Under the pieces are notes generated by a model that made no database searches, was not told the DNA's origin, and was given only the letters and a program-made list of their open reading frames with translations. DNA of 5,746 nt from Bacteroidales bacterium. GTDB taxonomy: Bacteria > Bacteroidota > Bacteroidia > Bacteroidales > GCA-2748055. The DNA lies in assembly GCA_029934875.1 (NCBI GenBank), contig JAOZLK010000298.1:1-5746 (forward strand). Direction: 5' to 3'. Below are positions 1 through 5,746 of the stretch, in pieces. Position 1 is the first letter of the stretch, and each line of letters opens with the position of its first letter. Made by a program: the position numbers and the translations under genes.

Positions 1-641
1 CGAAATTGCCAAAGGAACGGATGAACATCATTAAGCAAGTAATGCCAACTTACGGAGAGGCCGCACGTTCAGTTGATTTGTTTGAGACCAATAATCCAAT
101 GATCTCTTCCCTGGAAGTAAAGCGTGATTTTGAGAATTGGCATATCATAGCAGTAGCCAGCTGGGATCAAAAGAAAATGGTTAACAGAACAGTTGATCTT
201 GAAGATGCCGGACTGAAGACCGATACAGAGTACCTGGCTTTTGAATTCTGGGAGCAAAAATTTATGGGAAAGGTTTCTGGTGAACTTAAGCTTAAACTAA
301 GGCCTACTTCAGTAAAGGTTGTGGCTCTCAGAGAAATCACCGGCCATCCGCAAATCATAGGAACCAACAGGCATATCACAATGGGAGGCGTTGAACTGGA
401 GAGTGTCAGTTGGAATCCGGGTGATCTTAGTCTTACCGGTACTTTGAAAGGTGGAAGGGAGCATACTTTCAGTGTTACTGTTTATGTTCCTTCCGGCTAT
501 AAGATTGTAGAAGCTTCAGCGGATAATACAAGCTCAAAAGTTACATATCTGAATTCAGAATTGATACAGTTGGATATTGACTTTGGAGATGAAGCTGTGA
601 GAACATTTCAGATCGAATTTAGAAACACAAAAACAATATAA
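1..641 (+). CDS. C-terminal part of a probable clan GH-D (GH36/GH27-like) alpha-galactosidase-type glycoside hydrolase, 5' partial
   Basis: The reading frame is open from the first bases (codons at 3-5, 6-8 and on) to a TAA at 639-641, so the gene begins upstream; the TTG at base 6 is probably an internal leucine codon. Counting from that codon, about 211 residues are visible. Residues 1-30 (LPKERMNIIKQVMP, then AARSVDLFE) resemble the end of the catalytic barrel in bacterial alpha-galactosidases. Residues 40-112 form a beta-rich domain (WHIIAVASWD, FEFWEQKFMG, VVALRE), followed by a conserved-looking GHPQIIGTNRHIT at 113-125. Residues 130-211 form a last beta-sandwich-like segment. Family assignment is from recalled motif similarity; the nucleophile and acid/base are outside the window. 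The expected role is release of terminal alpha-linked galactose or a similar sugar. There is no T9SS tail, so it is probably periplasmic if exported. Another clan GH-D or GH31-like family remains possible. Confidence 0.55.
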   Translation, partial: KLPKERMNIIKQVMPTYGEAARSVDLFETNNPMISSLEVKRDFENWHIIAVASWDQKKMVNRTVDLEDAGLKTDTEYLAFEFWEQKFMGKVSGELKLKLRPTSVKVVALREITGHPQIIGTNRHITMGGVELESVSWNPGDLSLTGTLKGGREHTFSVTVYVPSGYKIVEASADNTSSKVTYLNSELIQLDIDFGDEAVRTFQIEFRNTKTI

Positions 642-656
642 GCTCAATCAAGAATT

Positions 657-713
657 ATGAAACAACTAGCTCTACTATTGGCAGCTCTCTTTATTGCTGC
701 TACAGGCATTTCA
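657..713 (+). other. Signal peptide of the GH30 protein
   Basis: Residues 1-19 have a short basic start (MKQ), a hydrophobic core (LALLLAALFIAA) and a small-residue end (TGIS), followed by Q-T-G-F. There is no lipobox cysteine, so Sec export with signal peptidase I cleavage is expected. This fits the T9SS tail, because T9SS cargo first crosses the inner membrane by Sec. The exact cleavage bond is uncertain by one or two residues. Confidence 0.85.
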
Positions 714-3700
714 CAAACAGGTTTTACCGAGGACTTTGAGACAGATCCGGGGTGGCCAACAACAAATGAGTACATTGTGTCCCATCAGGGTACGATGGAG
801 TATATCCAGGTAAAAAAGTTTACCAAATGGCGTGGTTTAAAGATTGATCTGGGAGGAAGCATTGATATCTCCTCCATGCCCATTTTGAATCTCGACGTTT
901 TAAGCGAGAAGCCCATTAAACTGTTTGTTTACCTTGTGGATGCCGATGATAAGAATTCCCAGCGACCACAAAGGATACTTAATTTCGGTGAGTTCGTAAA
1001 TGTCTGTTACGATTTTATCGGTGATGCCACGGTTGATCTGACCAGGATAACGCATATTATCTTTGCGGTAAATGGTGATGCAACAAGCTTTTCAGGAGAT
1101 CTTTGGTTTGATAATCTCAAGTTGGGAACCGATGCTGAGCTTACAGCAAACCTGATGGCCAATCTTGGCGGACTGGGGAAAATCACCCATCATTCTGGTG
1201 CCGGTTCAGGATCATTCCTGATTACTGATATTGAGAATTCAACTGGATTGACAGTTACAGGTGCTGAAGATTTGATTCAGAATGTAATTGTTTCTGCCAT
1301 AGAACCCTACGATCATGGGAATAGCGGTATTATTGAAGCCCCCAATAGCAATGGCAATGTCGTTGTTACTTATGATCTGGTTCCCGGGGGCACTGGTTCA
1401 AGTACAGTTTCAATTACTGCCCTTGGAGATGCAGCTTATGCAGATAACACTATTAGTTTTGATATTGAAATAGAGGGCGACCAGGTTCCAACCATTGACC
1501 AGGTGGGTGATATTGAAGCAGGAGTTGGTGTCTATACAGAGGTCATGTTGACCGGGATAAGTGACGGAAACAGTGTTGTAAATCAGGATCTTACTTTAAC
1601 AGCCATCAGTGATGACCTGGCTGTCATTTCTGATATTATTATCGATTATGAGCAGGGTGAGTATGCTGTTCTTTCCTTTACGGCTTTAACTGCAAAAATG
1701 GGAGTTGGTATTACTGTCAGGGTACAGGATGACGGAGCATTGAACAACTCTACCGAGATGGTTTTTCATGCAGATGTTTATGATGATTATAACAACTCCC
1801 CAACCATTGACAGGCCTGTAGCACAGTCGCTGCTCAATGGAGACGGAGAGCAAAGTATATTACTCACCGGCATCTCCGATGGAGATGCAGGTTCGCAGAA
1901 CCTGACTCTGACTGCAGTAAGTTCGGATGAGGGTGTAGTTATCAGCGGTGATATTACCATCATATATACCCAGGGTGACTCAAGTGCTCAATTTGTATTT
2001 TCTCCGGCAGGAGAGGGAACCACCACCATTACAATAACTGTTGCTGACGATGGCGGGAACGGAAGTAACAACGGAGATGCCCTGACCGGGGTTGACTTTG
2101 ATATTGAAGTACGGGCTGTTGCACCCACCGGTCATCAGGTACCTATGAGTGAATTTGATACTACAGGAATGGGCACATCAGAGAGACTGGAAGTATTATC
2201 ATGGTCCATTGATGGCAATCTTGCATCACAAAGTGGAACCCTTGGTACTTTTCATGGGAAGGATAATGTCATTAAACTCGATTTGTCAGAAAAATCATGC
2301 TGGGGTGGACTCTGGTATAAATGTCCTGAGATCAATGTTGATAAGAACAGATATTTGAGTTATGATATCTATTTTGAAGGTTCCGATTTCTCTGACGGAG
2401 GACAGACTCATACATATTTTTGGGACGATGGTTGGGATAATAACTTAAGCAGGAACGTCAATGGAGCACATAATCTCCGACAAACTGTTACAGAGGGTAG
2501 CTGGCATACAATTGTTATGGATTACTCTCTTCCGGGAGGAATGGATAATAAGAATGGCGAAGAGATAAATGGAGAGAGAATACAGAAGATACTGCTGAAT
2601 TATGCCAGCAACTTTACCTGGCCCTTCCCATCCGATAATGGATCGGTCTATGTTGCTAATATAAAAATCGGAAGCGATGTGCCGGAGGAGCTTCTTCCTG
2701 AAGTAACTCCTGAATGCACTATCAATCCTGTGGCAGACAGAGTTCATACAGAAGTGCCGGGAGTACAGGAGATATTACTTACTGGAATCGGTGCAGGGGA
2801 TGATGGTACTGTTACTCCGGATGTATCTGTTGTGAGTAATAATACTTCCTTCATTTCACCAGTAAGCGGTGATCTTGAAAATGGAACGATGCTGCTAACA
2901 TATGAGCCGGCTGCAGGAATTGAATCAGCAATCATTACGTTAACTGTTTCAGCAACTGGGTTAAGCAATACTGAAATCAGTTTTGAGATCGCTACTGTTA
3001 CTGCTGTAGCAGGTAGTGCTGCAAATGTAAGCATCGATCTGTCACAGGAATTCCAGACAATTCGTGGCTTCGGCACAATGGCACCACCTGAGCACCTGGT
3101 TAATCTATATGTAAATGACATTGGTGCTACGGTTGCAAGAATAGGAACAGGCAAAATGATAGAGCCGGTAAATGACAACAACGACCCCTATGTACTGAAC
3201 CGGGATGGGCTTAATTATGATGCTTATGACTGGGACTACTACAAAATGCTGAAGGCAAGCGGAATTAAATCATTTATTCTTTCAATATGGACTCCTCCAT
3301 CCTGGATGAAGGATAACCTTAGTACAAATTATTTTGGGCCTGCAGCTCCTTCTTGGGGATCTACCGATAATAAGCTCTCACGCTATTATTATGATGAATT
3401 CGCTGAGACATGCGTGGCTTATGTGAAGATGTTCAGAGAAGAAGCGGGTATAGAACTGGATGCACTTAGTTTGCAGAATGAACCCTCTTTCTGTGAACCA
3501 TATGGTTCATCTATCATTGATGCAGCACATTGGCCGGAACTTATCAATAAGGTTACAGGGCGTTTTCAGGAAGAAGGGATAAGTACAAAGATCTTCGCAC
3601 TTGAGGAGGTACAGCCAGGACCTATTCATGGGGGAATTGATGCTATTCAGGCAGATCCGACGGCAAATCAAACCACGGAGATTATTGCCATTCATGGTTA

Positions 3701-4745
3701 TCAGGCAGATGGTATAACACCGGAGTTTCCTGATTTTTCAAAATGGGAAAGTATCCGGGACAATTGCCAGGAAGGGGATTATCCTAAAGAGTTATGGATG
3801 TCGGAGACATCATTCTTTGAAACTGACTGGGAGTATGCCATGTTATATGGGGCAGGAATATATGGTGGTCTTGAATATGGTGATGTTTCCCAATGGGTAT
3901 GGTATAGTTTTACAAAAGCCTATATCGAAAACGGGAATCAACCATCAAACATTTATGCTGCAGCCAAACAATTTTATAAGTTCATAGAGCCGGGTGCTCA
4001 AAGGGTTAAAACTGTGCAGTCAGAAGATCCGCATATAATGGTTACTTCATTCAGAAACACAGATGATACCCTTGCCATTGTGATCATTAATAAGTCTCTG
4101 GAACCACGTTCCTTACATGTCAATATTACAAACGGGGATGCGCCAGCCGGATTTATTGTCTATCAGTCAATTCCTTATCAGATTTGCCAGCAAACAGCTT
4201 CTGTGGTCTATGGGGAGACTGTGGCCCTTCCGGCCATGAGTTTCACAACATTGCAGGCTATTCCTGTTGAAAACTTCACCTTGACAGTCGATAGCGGATC
4301 TGGTGCGGGAAGGTATCCTGAAGGCTCCATAGTCGCTATTGAGGCTGATACGCCCCCTGAAGGAGAGGTGTTCGAAAGTTGGACTGGGGATGTGGATGGA
4401 ATTACAGATGTTATGTCTGCGACTACAACGCTTACCATGCCTGCAAGTGATATAGCGGTAACGGCAAGCTACGAAACTCTTATAGATGTTGCTGCAATTG
4501 AAGGGCAGGACATGATGGCAATCTATCCCAATCCGGCCGGAGAGTCAGTATTCATTCTATTGCCTGAAACAGAGTATAACACCCTGATGATTACCAATAT
4601 ACTTGGAGAGAAACTGTTGATAATGGATATTACTCCTTCCATGGACCGCGTAACTCTGGACTTGAGTTCTTTTGTCCCGGGAGTCTATATTGTTTCACTG
4701 CAAAGCGAGGAGAAATTTGTTAAGGGCAGCTTGGTCATTAAGTGA
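657..4745 (+). CDS. Secreted multimodular GH30 family glycoside hydrolase with T9SS sorting domain
   Basis: This complete 1362-residue protein starts at ATG 657, chosen because a signal peptide follows at once (KQ, then a hydrophobic stretch to about residue 19, cleavage near ISQ). Domains in order: carbohydrate-binding-like beta-sandwich 23-157; Ig-like repeats 187-275, 277-380 and 381-486; aromatic-rich binding-like domain 494-677; Ig-like repeat 685-783; GH30 barrel and beta domain 789-1203; InlB-type repeat 1207-1273; T9SS tail 1288-1362. GH30 evidence: RGFG near the domain start (803-806), SIWTPPSWMK (W878), SLQNEP with likely acid/base E942, AIHGY (H1013), LWMSETS with likely nucleophile E1050, QWVWYSF (W1080), and FIEPGAQRV opening the C-terminal beta domain. 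The 108-residue spacing of the two glutamates suits the family. GH30 members are retaining beta-glycosidases (xylanases, beta-1,6-glucanases, beta-1,6-galactanases, glucosylceramidases); the subfamily and substrate cannot be decided here. No frameshift is seen. It lies 15 bases after the upstream gene, without a clear Shine-Dalgarno, suggesting co-transcription. Confidence 0.9.
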   Translation: MKQLALLLAALFIAATGISQTGFTEDFETDPGWPTTNEYIVSHQGTMEYIQVKKFTKWRGLKIDLGGSIDISSMPILNLDVLSEKPIKLFVYLVDADDKNSQRPQRILNFGEFVNVCYDFIGDATVDLTRITHIIFAVNGDATSFSGDLWFDNLKLGTDAELTANLMANLGGLGKITHHSGAGSGSFLITDIENSTGLTVTGAEDLIQNVIVSAIEPYDHGNSGIIEAPNSNGNVVVTYDLVPGGTGSSTVSITALGDAAYADNTISFDIEIEGDQVPTIDQVGDIEAGVGVYTEVMLTGISDGNSVVNQDLTLTAISDDLAVISDIIIDYEQGEYAVLSFTALTAKMGVGITVRVQDDGALNNSTEMVFHADVYDDYNNSPTIDRPVAQSLLNGDGEQSILLTGISDGDAGSQNLTLTAVSSDEGVVISGDITIIYTQGDSSAQFVFSPAGEGTTTITITVADDGGNGSNNGDALTGVDFDIEVRAVAPTGHQVPMSEFDTTGMGTSERLEVLSWSIDGNLASQSGTLGTFHGKDNVIKLDLSEKSCWGGLWYKCPEINVDKNRYLSYDIYFEGSDFSDGGQTHTYFWDDGWDNNLSRNVNGAHNLRQTVTEGSWHTIVMDYSLPGGMDNKNGEEINGERIQKILLNYASNFTWPFPSDNGSVYVANIKIGSDVPEELLPEVTPECTINPVADRVHTEVPGVQEILLTGIGAGDDGTVTPDVSVVSNNTSFISPVSGDLENGTMLLTYEPAAGIESAIITLTVSATGLSNTEISFEIATVTAVAGSAANVSIDLSQEFQTIRGFGTMAPPEHLVNLYVNDIGATVARIGTGKMIEPVNDNNDPYVLNRDGLNYDAYDWDYYKMLKASGIKSFILSIWTPPSWMKDNLSTNYFGPAAPSWGSTDNKLSRYYYDEFAETCVAYVKMFREEAGIELDALSLQNEPSFCEPYGSSIIDAAHWPELINKVTGRFQEEGISTKIFALEEVQPGPIHGGIDAIQADPTANQTTEIIAIHGYQADGITPEFPDFSKWESIRDNCQEGDYPKELWMSETSFFETDWEYAMLYGAGIYGGLEYGDVSQWVWYSFTKAYIENGNQPSNIYAAAKQFYKFIEPGAQRVKTVQSEDPHIMVTSFRNTDDTLAIVIINKSLEPRSLHVNITNGDAPAGFIVYQSIPYQICQQTASVVYGETVALPAMSFTTLQAIPVENFTLTVDSGSGAGRYPEGSIVAIEADTPPEGEVFESWTGDVDGITDVMSATTTLTMPASDIAVTASYETLIDVAAIEGQDMMAIYPNPAGESVFILLPETEYNTLMITNILGEKLLIMDITPSMDRVTLDLSSFVPGVYIVSLQSEEKFVKGSLVIK
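723..1127 (+). other. N-terminal carbohydrate-binding-like beta-sandwich domain (residues 23-157)
   Basis: The segment opens with FTEDFETDPGW and ends with GDLWFDNLKLG, the opening and closing pattern of many jelly-roll carbohydrate-binding modules in which the last strand reads (W/Y)-x-D-N-(L/I). Between them lie alternating hydrophobic strands such as LFVYLVDADD and HIIFAVNGD, and aromatic residues including W48 in FTKWRGLKID. I cannot assign a numbered CBM family. Function as a glycan-binding module is inferred from the fold-like pattern and from its position in a secreted hydrolase. Confidence 0.5.
1215..2114 (+). repeat. Three consecutive Ig-like/cadherin-like repeats in the GH30 protein (residues 187-486)
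   Basis: Repeats 2 and 3 share a clear pattern: PTID at 278-281 and 382-385, LTGISDG further on, then LTLTAIS or LTLTAVS, a YxQG segment (YEQGEY, YTQGDS), and a strand ending in a VxDDG motif (VRVQDDG, ITVADDG). The first unit (FLITDIENSTG, LIQNVIVSAIEPYD, STVSITALGDAAY, ISFDIEIE) follows the same order but is more diverged and its start is less certain. Such repeats are common stalk or spacer modules in large secreted Bacteroidota enzymes. They probably hold the binding domains away from the catalytic barrel. The similarity is at protein level; the DNA of the units is not closely alike. Confidence 0.7.
2136..2687 (+). other. Second carbohydrate-binding-like domain, rich in aromatic residues (residues 494-677)
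   Basis: About 180 residues sit between two Ig-like repeat regions. The domain has many tryptophans and tyrosines (WSIDG, SCWGGLWYKCPE, YLSYDIYFEG, HTYFWDDGWDNN, GSWHTIVMDY, NFTWPFP) and ends with GSVYVANIKIGSD, resembling the closing strand of jelly-roll binding modules. Two cysteines close together (in SCWGGLWYKCPE) could form a disulfide once exported. No CBM family is recognised. Its size, the surface-type aromatic clusters and its position suggest sugar binding, but that is inference. Confidence 0.5.
2709..3005 (+). repeat. Fourth Ig-like repeat, directly before the GH30 barrel (residues 685-783)
   Basis: The unit reads TINPVADRVHTEVPGVQEILLTGIGAGDDG, a V-S-V-V-S-N-N strand, TYEPAAG and IITLTVSATG. 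This matches the order of the earlier repeats (PTID, LLTGISDGD, LTLTAVSS, FSPAGEG, ITITVADDG) in diverged form. It is separated from the other three by the second binding-like domain, and so probably serves as the linker to the catalytic module. Confidence 0.6.
3021..4265 (+). other. GH30 catalytic domain with C-terminal beta domain (residues 789-1203)
   Basis: The domain starts with VSIDLSQEFQTIRGFG, the usual opening of GH30 in which the strand before the barrel ends in GFG. E942 in SLQNEP (codon 3480-3482) is the predicted acid/base and E1050 in LWMSETS (codon 3804-3806) the predicted nucleophile, by position and motif. After the barrel, FIEPGAQRV leads into a beta-sandwich (VTSFRNTDDTLAIVIINKS to MSFTTLQAI) that GH30 enzymes carry as an integral part. 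With the N-terminal strand supplying part of that side domain, the module appears complete. Confidence 0.88.
4275..4475 (+). other. InlB-type (bacterial repeat) domain (residues 1207-1273)
   Basis: The segment FTLTVDSGSGAG, then YPEGSIVAIEADTPPEG, FESWTGDV and LTMPASDIAVTASYE has the layout of the InlB B-repeat-like family. In that family a G-x-Y/Y-P-x-G-x-x-V strand is followed by F-x-x-W-x-G and a closing MPA-x-x-x-x-V-T-A-x-Y. It is a single copy placed between the catalytic module and the sorting tail, and most likely acts as a spacer; binding activity is not shown. Confidence 0.8.
4518..4742 (+). other. T9SS type A sorting domain (residues 1288-1362)
   Basis: The last 75 residues begin AIYPNPAGESV, followed by a strand TLMITNILGEKLL, then LDLSSFVPGVYIVSLQSEE and a basic ending (KFVKGSLVIK). 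This is the type A C-terminal signal recognised by the type IX secretion system of Bacteroidota. The T9SS sortase normally removes it while the cargo is exported across the outer membrane and often attached to surface lipopolysaccharide. It marks the GH30 enzyme as extracellular or surface-bound. Confidence 0.95.
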
Positions 4746-4754
4746 GATTTTTTT

Positions 4755-4783
4755 AATACCCCGGGGTAGAATCCCGGGGTATT
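4755..4783 (+). terminator. GC-rich perfect hairpin after the GH30 gene, probable transcription terminator
   Basis: An 11-bp perfect stem, AATACCCCGGG at 4755-4765 and CCCGGGGTATT at 4773-4783, encloses a 7-base loop 10 bases after the stop codon. The 3' side is followed only by TC AATCC, so the usual U-tract is weak; a run of seven T lies on the 5' side instead (4748-4754). It probably ends or reduces transcription from the upstream pair of genes, or stabilises the mRNA 3' end. On the minus strand the trailing sequence would be A-rich, so a terminator for that strand is not supported. Confidence 0.7.
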
Positions 4784-4796
4784 TCAATCCATCATA

Positions 4797-4823
4797 AATT
4801 GCTTAATCGAGCAGCAATTGCTG
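4797..4823. promoter_or_regulatory. Palindromic and repeated AATTGCT element upstream of the GH95 gene
   Basis: CAGCAATTGCTG at 4812-4823 is a perfect 12-bp palindrome. AATTGCT also occurs at 4797-4803, so there is a direct repeat 20 bases apart (4797 and 4817) and an inverted pair (4797-4803 with 4813-4819, 9-base loop). It ends 54 bases before the GH95 start codon, a suitable place for an operator, but no regulator is visible and no clear Bacteroidota TAnnTTTG promoter element was found beside it. Chance occurrence is possible. Confidence 0.3.
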
Positions 4824-4877
4824 ATGTAGATAATCAGTTGAAATTCAGTCCGGGTAAAAATTAATGAGTCAGGAATA

Positions 4878-4934
4878 ATGAAAAAGCTTTTTCTCATCTG
4901 TGTCCTTTGCGTGGCCATAAACCTGGTATATGCT
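4878..4934 (+). other. Signal peptide of the GH95 protein
   Basis: Residues 1-19 have two lysines, a hydrophobic core (LFLICVLCVAINLV) and a Y-A end before E-D-R-R. The cysteines at positions 8 and 11 lie inside the hydrophobic core and do not form a lipobox, so a lipoprotein is unlikely. This supports the start codon chosen and indicates Sec export. Confidence 0.8.
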
Positions 4935-5746
4935 GAGGATAGGCGATCTGATAACCATGTTTTGTGGTTCACTTATCCTGCAAAATACTGGAACAGCCAG
5001 GCTTTACATTTAGGGAATAGCTATTTTGGCGCGTCATTTTTTGGTGGTATTGAAGAAGAGGTCTTTGCTCTGTCAGAAAAAAGCATGTGGAGAGGTGGCC
5101 CTGCCAAAGGTAATTGGGAAAAAGCAGGTGTAAATCCCAAAGCCAAAGAATCCCTGCCCTTAATCAGGAAAAATACGGTAGAAGGAAACATCCAGGTTGC
5201 AGATAGTTTGGTGACGCACGATTTTCTTGGTTCAGCGGAACTGTTCGGCAATTTTACATCCATTGGTGACTTAAGAATTAAATTTCTGAATGAGGATACT
5301 ATCTATACGAACTATAAAAGGGTATTAGACCTGCAAAATTCTGTAGGTGTAGTTCACTATGATAAGGGCAATACTTCATTTGAAAGAGAGTATTTCTGTT
5401 CATACCCTGACAGGGTTCTTGCCATGAAATTTTCAGCAGATTCTCCCGGAAATATTTCATTCAACCTTTCAATGGATATCATGCAGGACTCCTCGCGTGT
5501 TGAAATTTCAGGAAACAGATACCAGATAAGCGGATATATCAATGGAAATAATCGCCCTTTTCATCTCTTAATTGATATGAGAAATGAAGGAGGAGTGGTT
5601 GGCCGGGAGAATGATACACTGGCTGTAAGGGGTGCAAATTCGGTCGAATTGTATGTGACTGTTGCAACGAATTATGAAATGAAGTATCCTGATTATACAG
5701 GTGAAAATCCGAAAGATATTGTCAATAGAGTTATGCAGAAAGTTCT
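4878..5746 (+). CDS. GH95 family glycoside hydrolase (alpha-L-fucosidase or alpha-L-galactosidase), 3' partial
   Basis: The frame opens at ATG 4878 and runs without a stop off the window end, giving 289 complete codons. A weak AGGA at 4871-4874 precedes the start. Residues 1-19 (MKKLFLICVLCVAINLVYA) are a signal peptide, probably cleaved after YA. Residues 29-75 carry the family opening: LWFTYPAKYW, ALHLGNSYFGASFFGG, then SMWRGGP. Next come AKESLPLIRK (89-98), GNFTSIGDLRI (124-134), YKRVLDLQNSVGVVHY and EREYFCSYPDRVLAMKF, all placed as in the N-terminal beta-sandwich of GH95. Family members usually have about 750-850 residues, so roughly two thirds, including the helical barrel and catalytic residues, is missing. 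GH95 enzymes invert and mostly remove terminal alpha-1,2-fucose; some prefer alpha-L-galactose, and the visible part does not separate these. It probably acts in the periplasm or at the surface on the same glycan as its neighbours. Confidence 0.88.
   Translation, partial: MKKLFLICVLCVAINLVYAEDRRSDNHVLWFTYPAKYWNSQALHLGNSYFGASFFGGIEEEVFALSEKSMWRGGPAKGNWEKAGVNPKAKESLPLIRKNTVEGNIQVADSLVTHDFLGSAELFGNFTSIGDLRIKFLNEDTIYTNYKRVLDLQNSVGVVHYDKGNTSFEREYFCSYPDRVLAMKFSADSPGNISFNLSMDIMQDSSRVEISGNRYQISGYINGNNRPFHLLIDMRNEGGVVGRENDTLAVRGANSVELYVTVATNYEMKYPDYTGENPKDIVNRVMQKV

Noticed and set aside
6..8. TTG as the start codon of the first gene
   Set aside because: The frame is open further upstream to the window edge, and the first visible residues already resemble the interior of a hydrolase barrel with no signal peptide. 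A truncated gene is the simpler reading.
642..656. Separate promoter for the GH30 gene in the gap before it
   Set aside because: Only 15 bases separate the genes, with no room for a full promoter and no terminator after the first gene, so co-transcription is more likely.
2149..2358. 69-codon + strand frame starting inside the GH30 gene
   Set aside because: It is an out-of-frame shadow of the second binding-like domain with no signal peptide or family motif.
2744..3181. 145-codon open frame on the minus strand
   Set aside because: It lies wholly inside the GH30 gene, antisense to the fourth Ig-like repeat and the start of the barrel, and its translation shows no recognisable domain. The + strand frame has strong family motifs over the same bases.
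4784..4877. Bacteroidota-type promoter (TTTG ... TAnnTTTG) for the GH95 gene
   Set aside because: No match to TAnnTTTG with suitable spacing could be found. Weak AT-rich candidates near 4838-4860 are too loose to call.
4784..5263. Minus-strand open frames over the gap and the GH95 start
   Set aside because: They overlap the GH95 coding region, whose + strand translation has a signal peptide and several GH95 motifs. The minus-strand proteins resemble nothing recognisable.

Overview
The window looks like part of a carbohydrate-degradation gene cluster from a member of the phylum Bacteroidota. The main evidence is the C-terminus of the central protein, which carries a type IX secretion (T9SS) sorting domain with the Y-P-N-P signature, a system confined to that phylum. 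The start codons lack strong Shine-Dalgarno sequences and base composition is moderate, both of which fit. T9SS use argues for an environmental or marine-type lineage rather than a typical gut Bacteroides, but the genus cannot be read from this sequence.

Layout: all three genes are on the + strand. (1) Bases 1-641 hold the 3' end of a gene for a probable alpha-galactosidase-like glycoside hydrolase (clan GH-D, GH36/GH27-like); its catalytic residues lie upstream of the window. (2) After a 15-base gap, bases 657-4745 encode a complete 1362-residue secreted multimodular enzyme. Its order is signal peptide, carbohydrate-binding-like beta-sandwich, three Ig-like repeats, a second aromatic-rich carbohydrate-binding-like domain, a fourth Ig-like repeat, a GH30 catalytic barrel with its C-terminal beta domain, an InlB-type repeat and a T9SS sorting tail. 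(3) A 132-base gap contains a perfect 11-bp GC-rich hairpin and a small palindromic element. (4) From 4878 to the window end runs the N-terminal third or so of a GH95 enzyme (alpha-L-fucosidase or alpha-L-galactosidase) with its own signal peptide.

How the genes may work together (inference): the GH30 enzyme would be exported by T9SS and anchored or released outside the cell to cut a polysaccharide backbone. The flanking GH-D and GH95 enzymes would trim alpha-galactosyl and alpha-fucosyl (or alpha-L-galactosyl) caps from the backbone or its fragments. No SusC/SusD pair, regulator or transporter is visible, so the target glycan cannot be fixed. No mobile element, CRISPR array, tRNA or rRNA was seen. 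The most novel-looking parts are the two unassigned binding-like domains and the repeat layout of the GH30 protein, rather than a new system.
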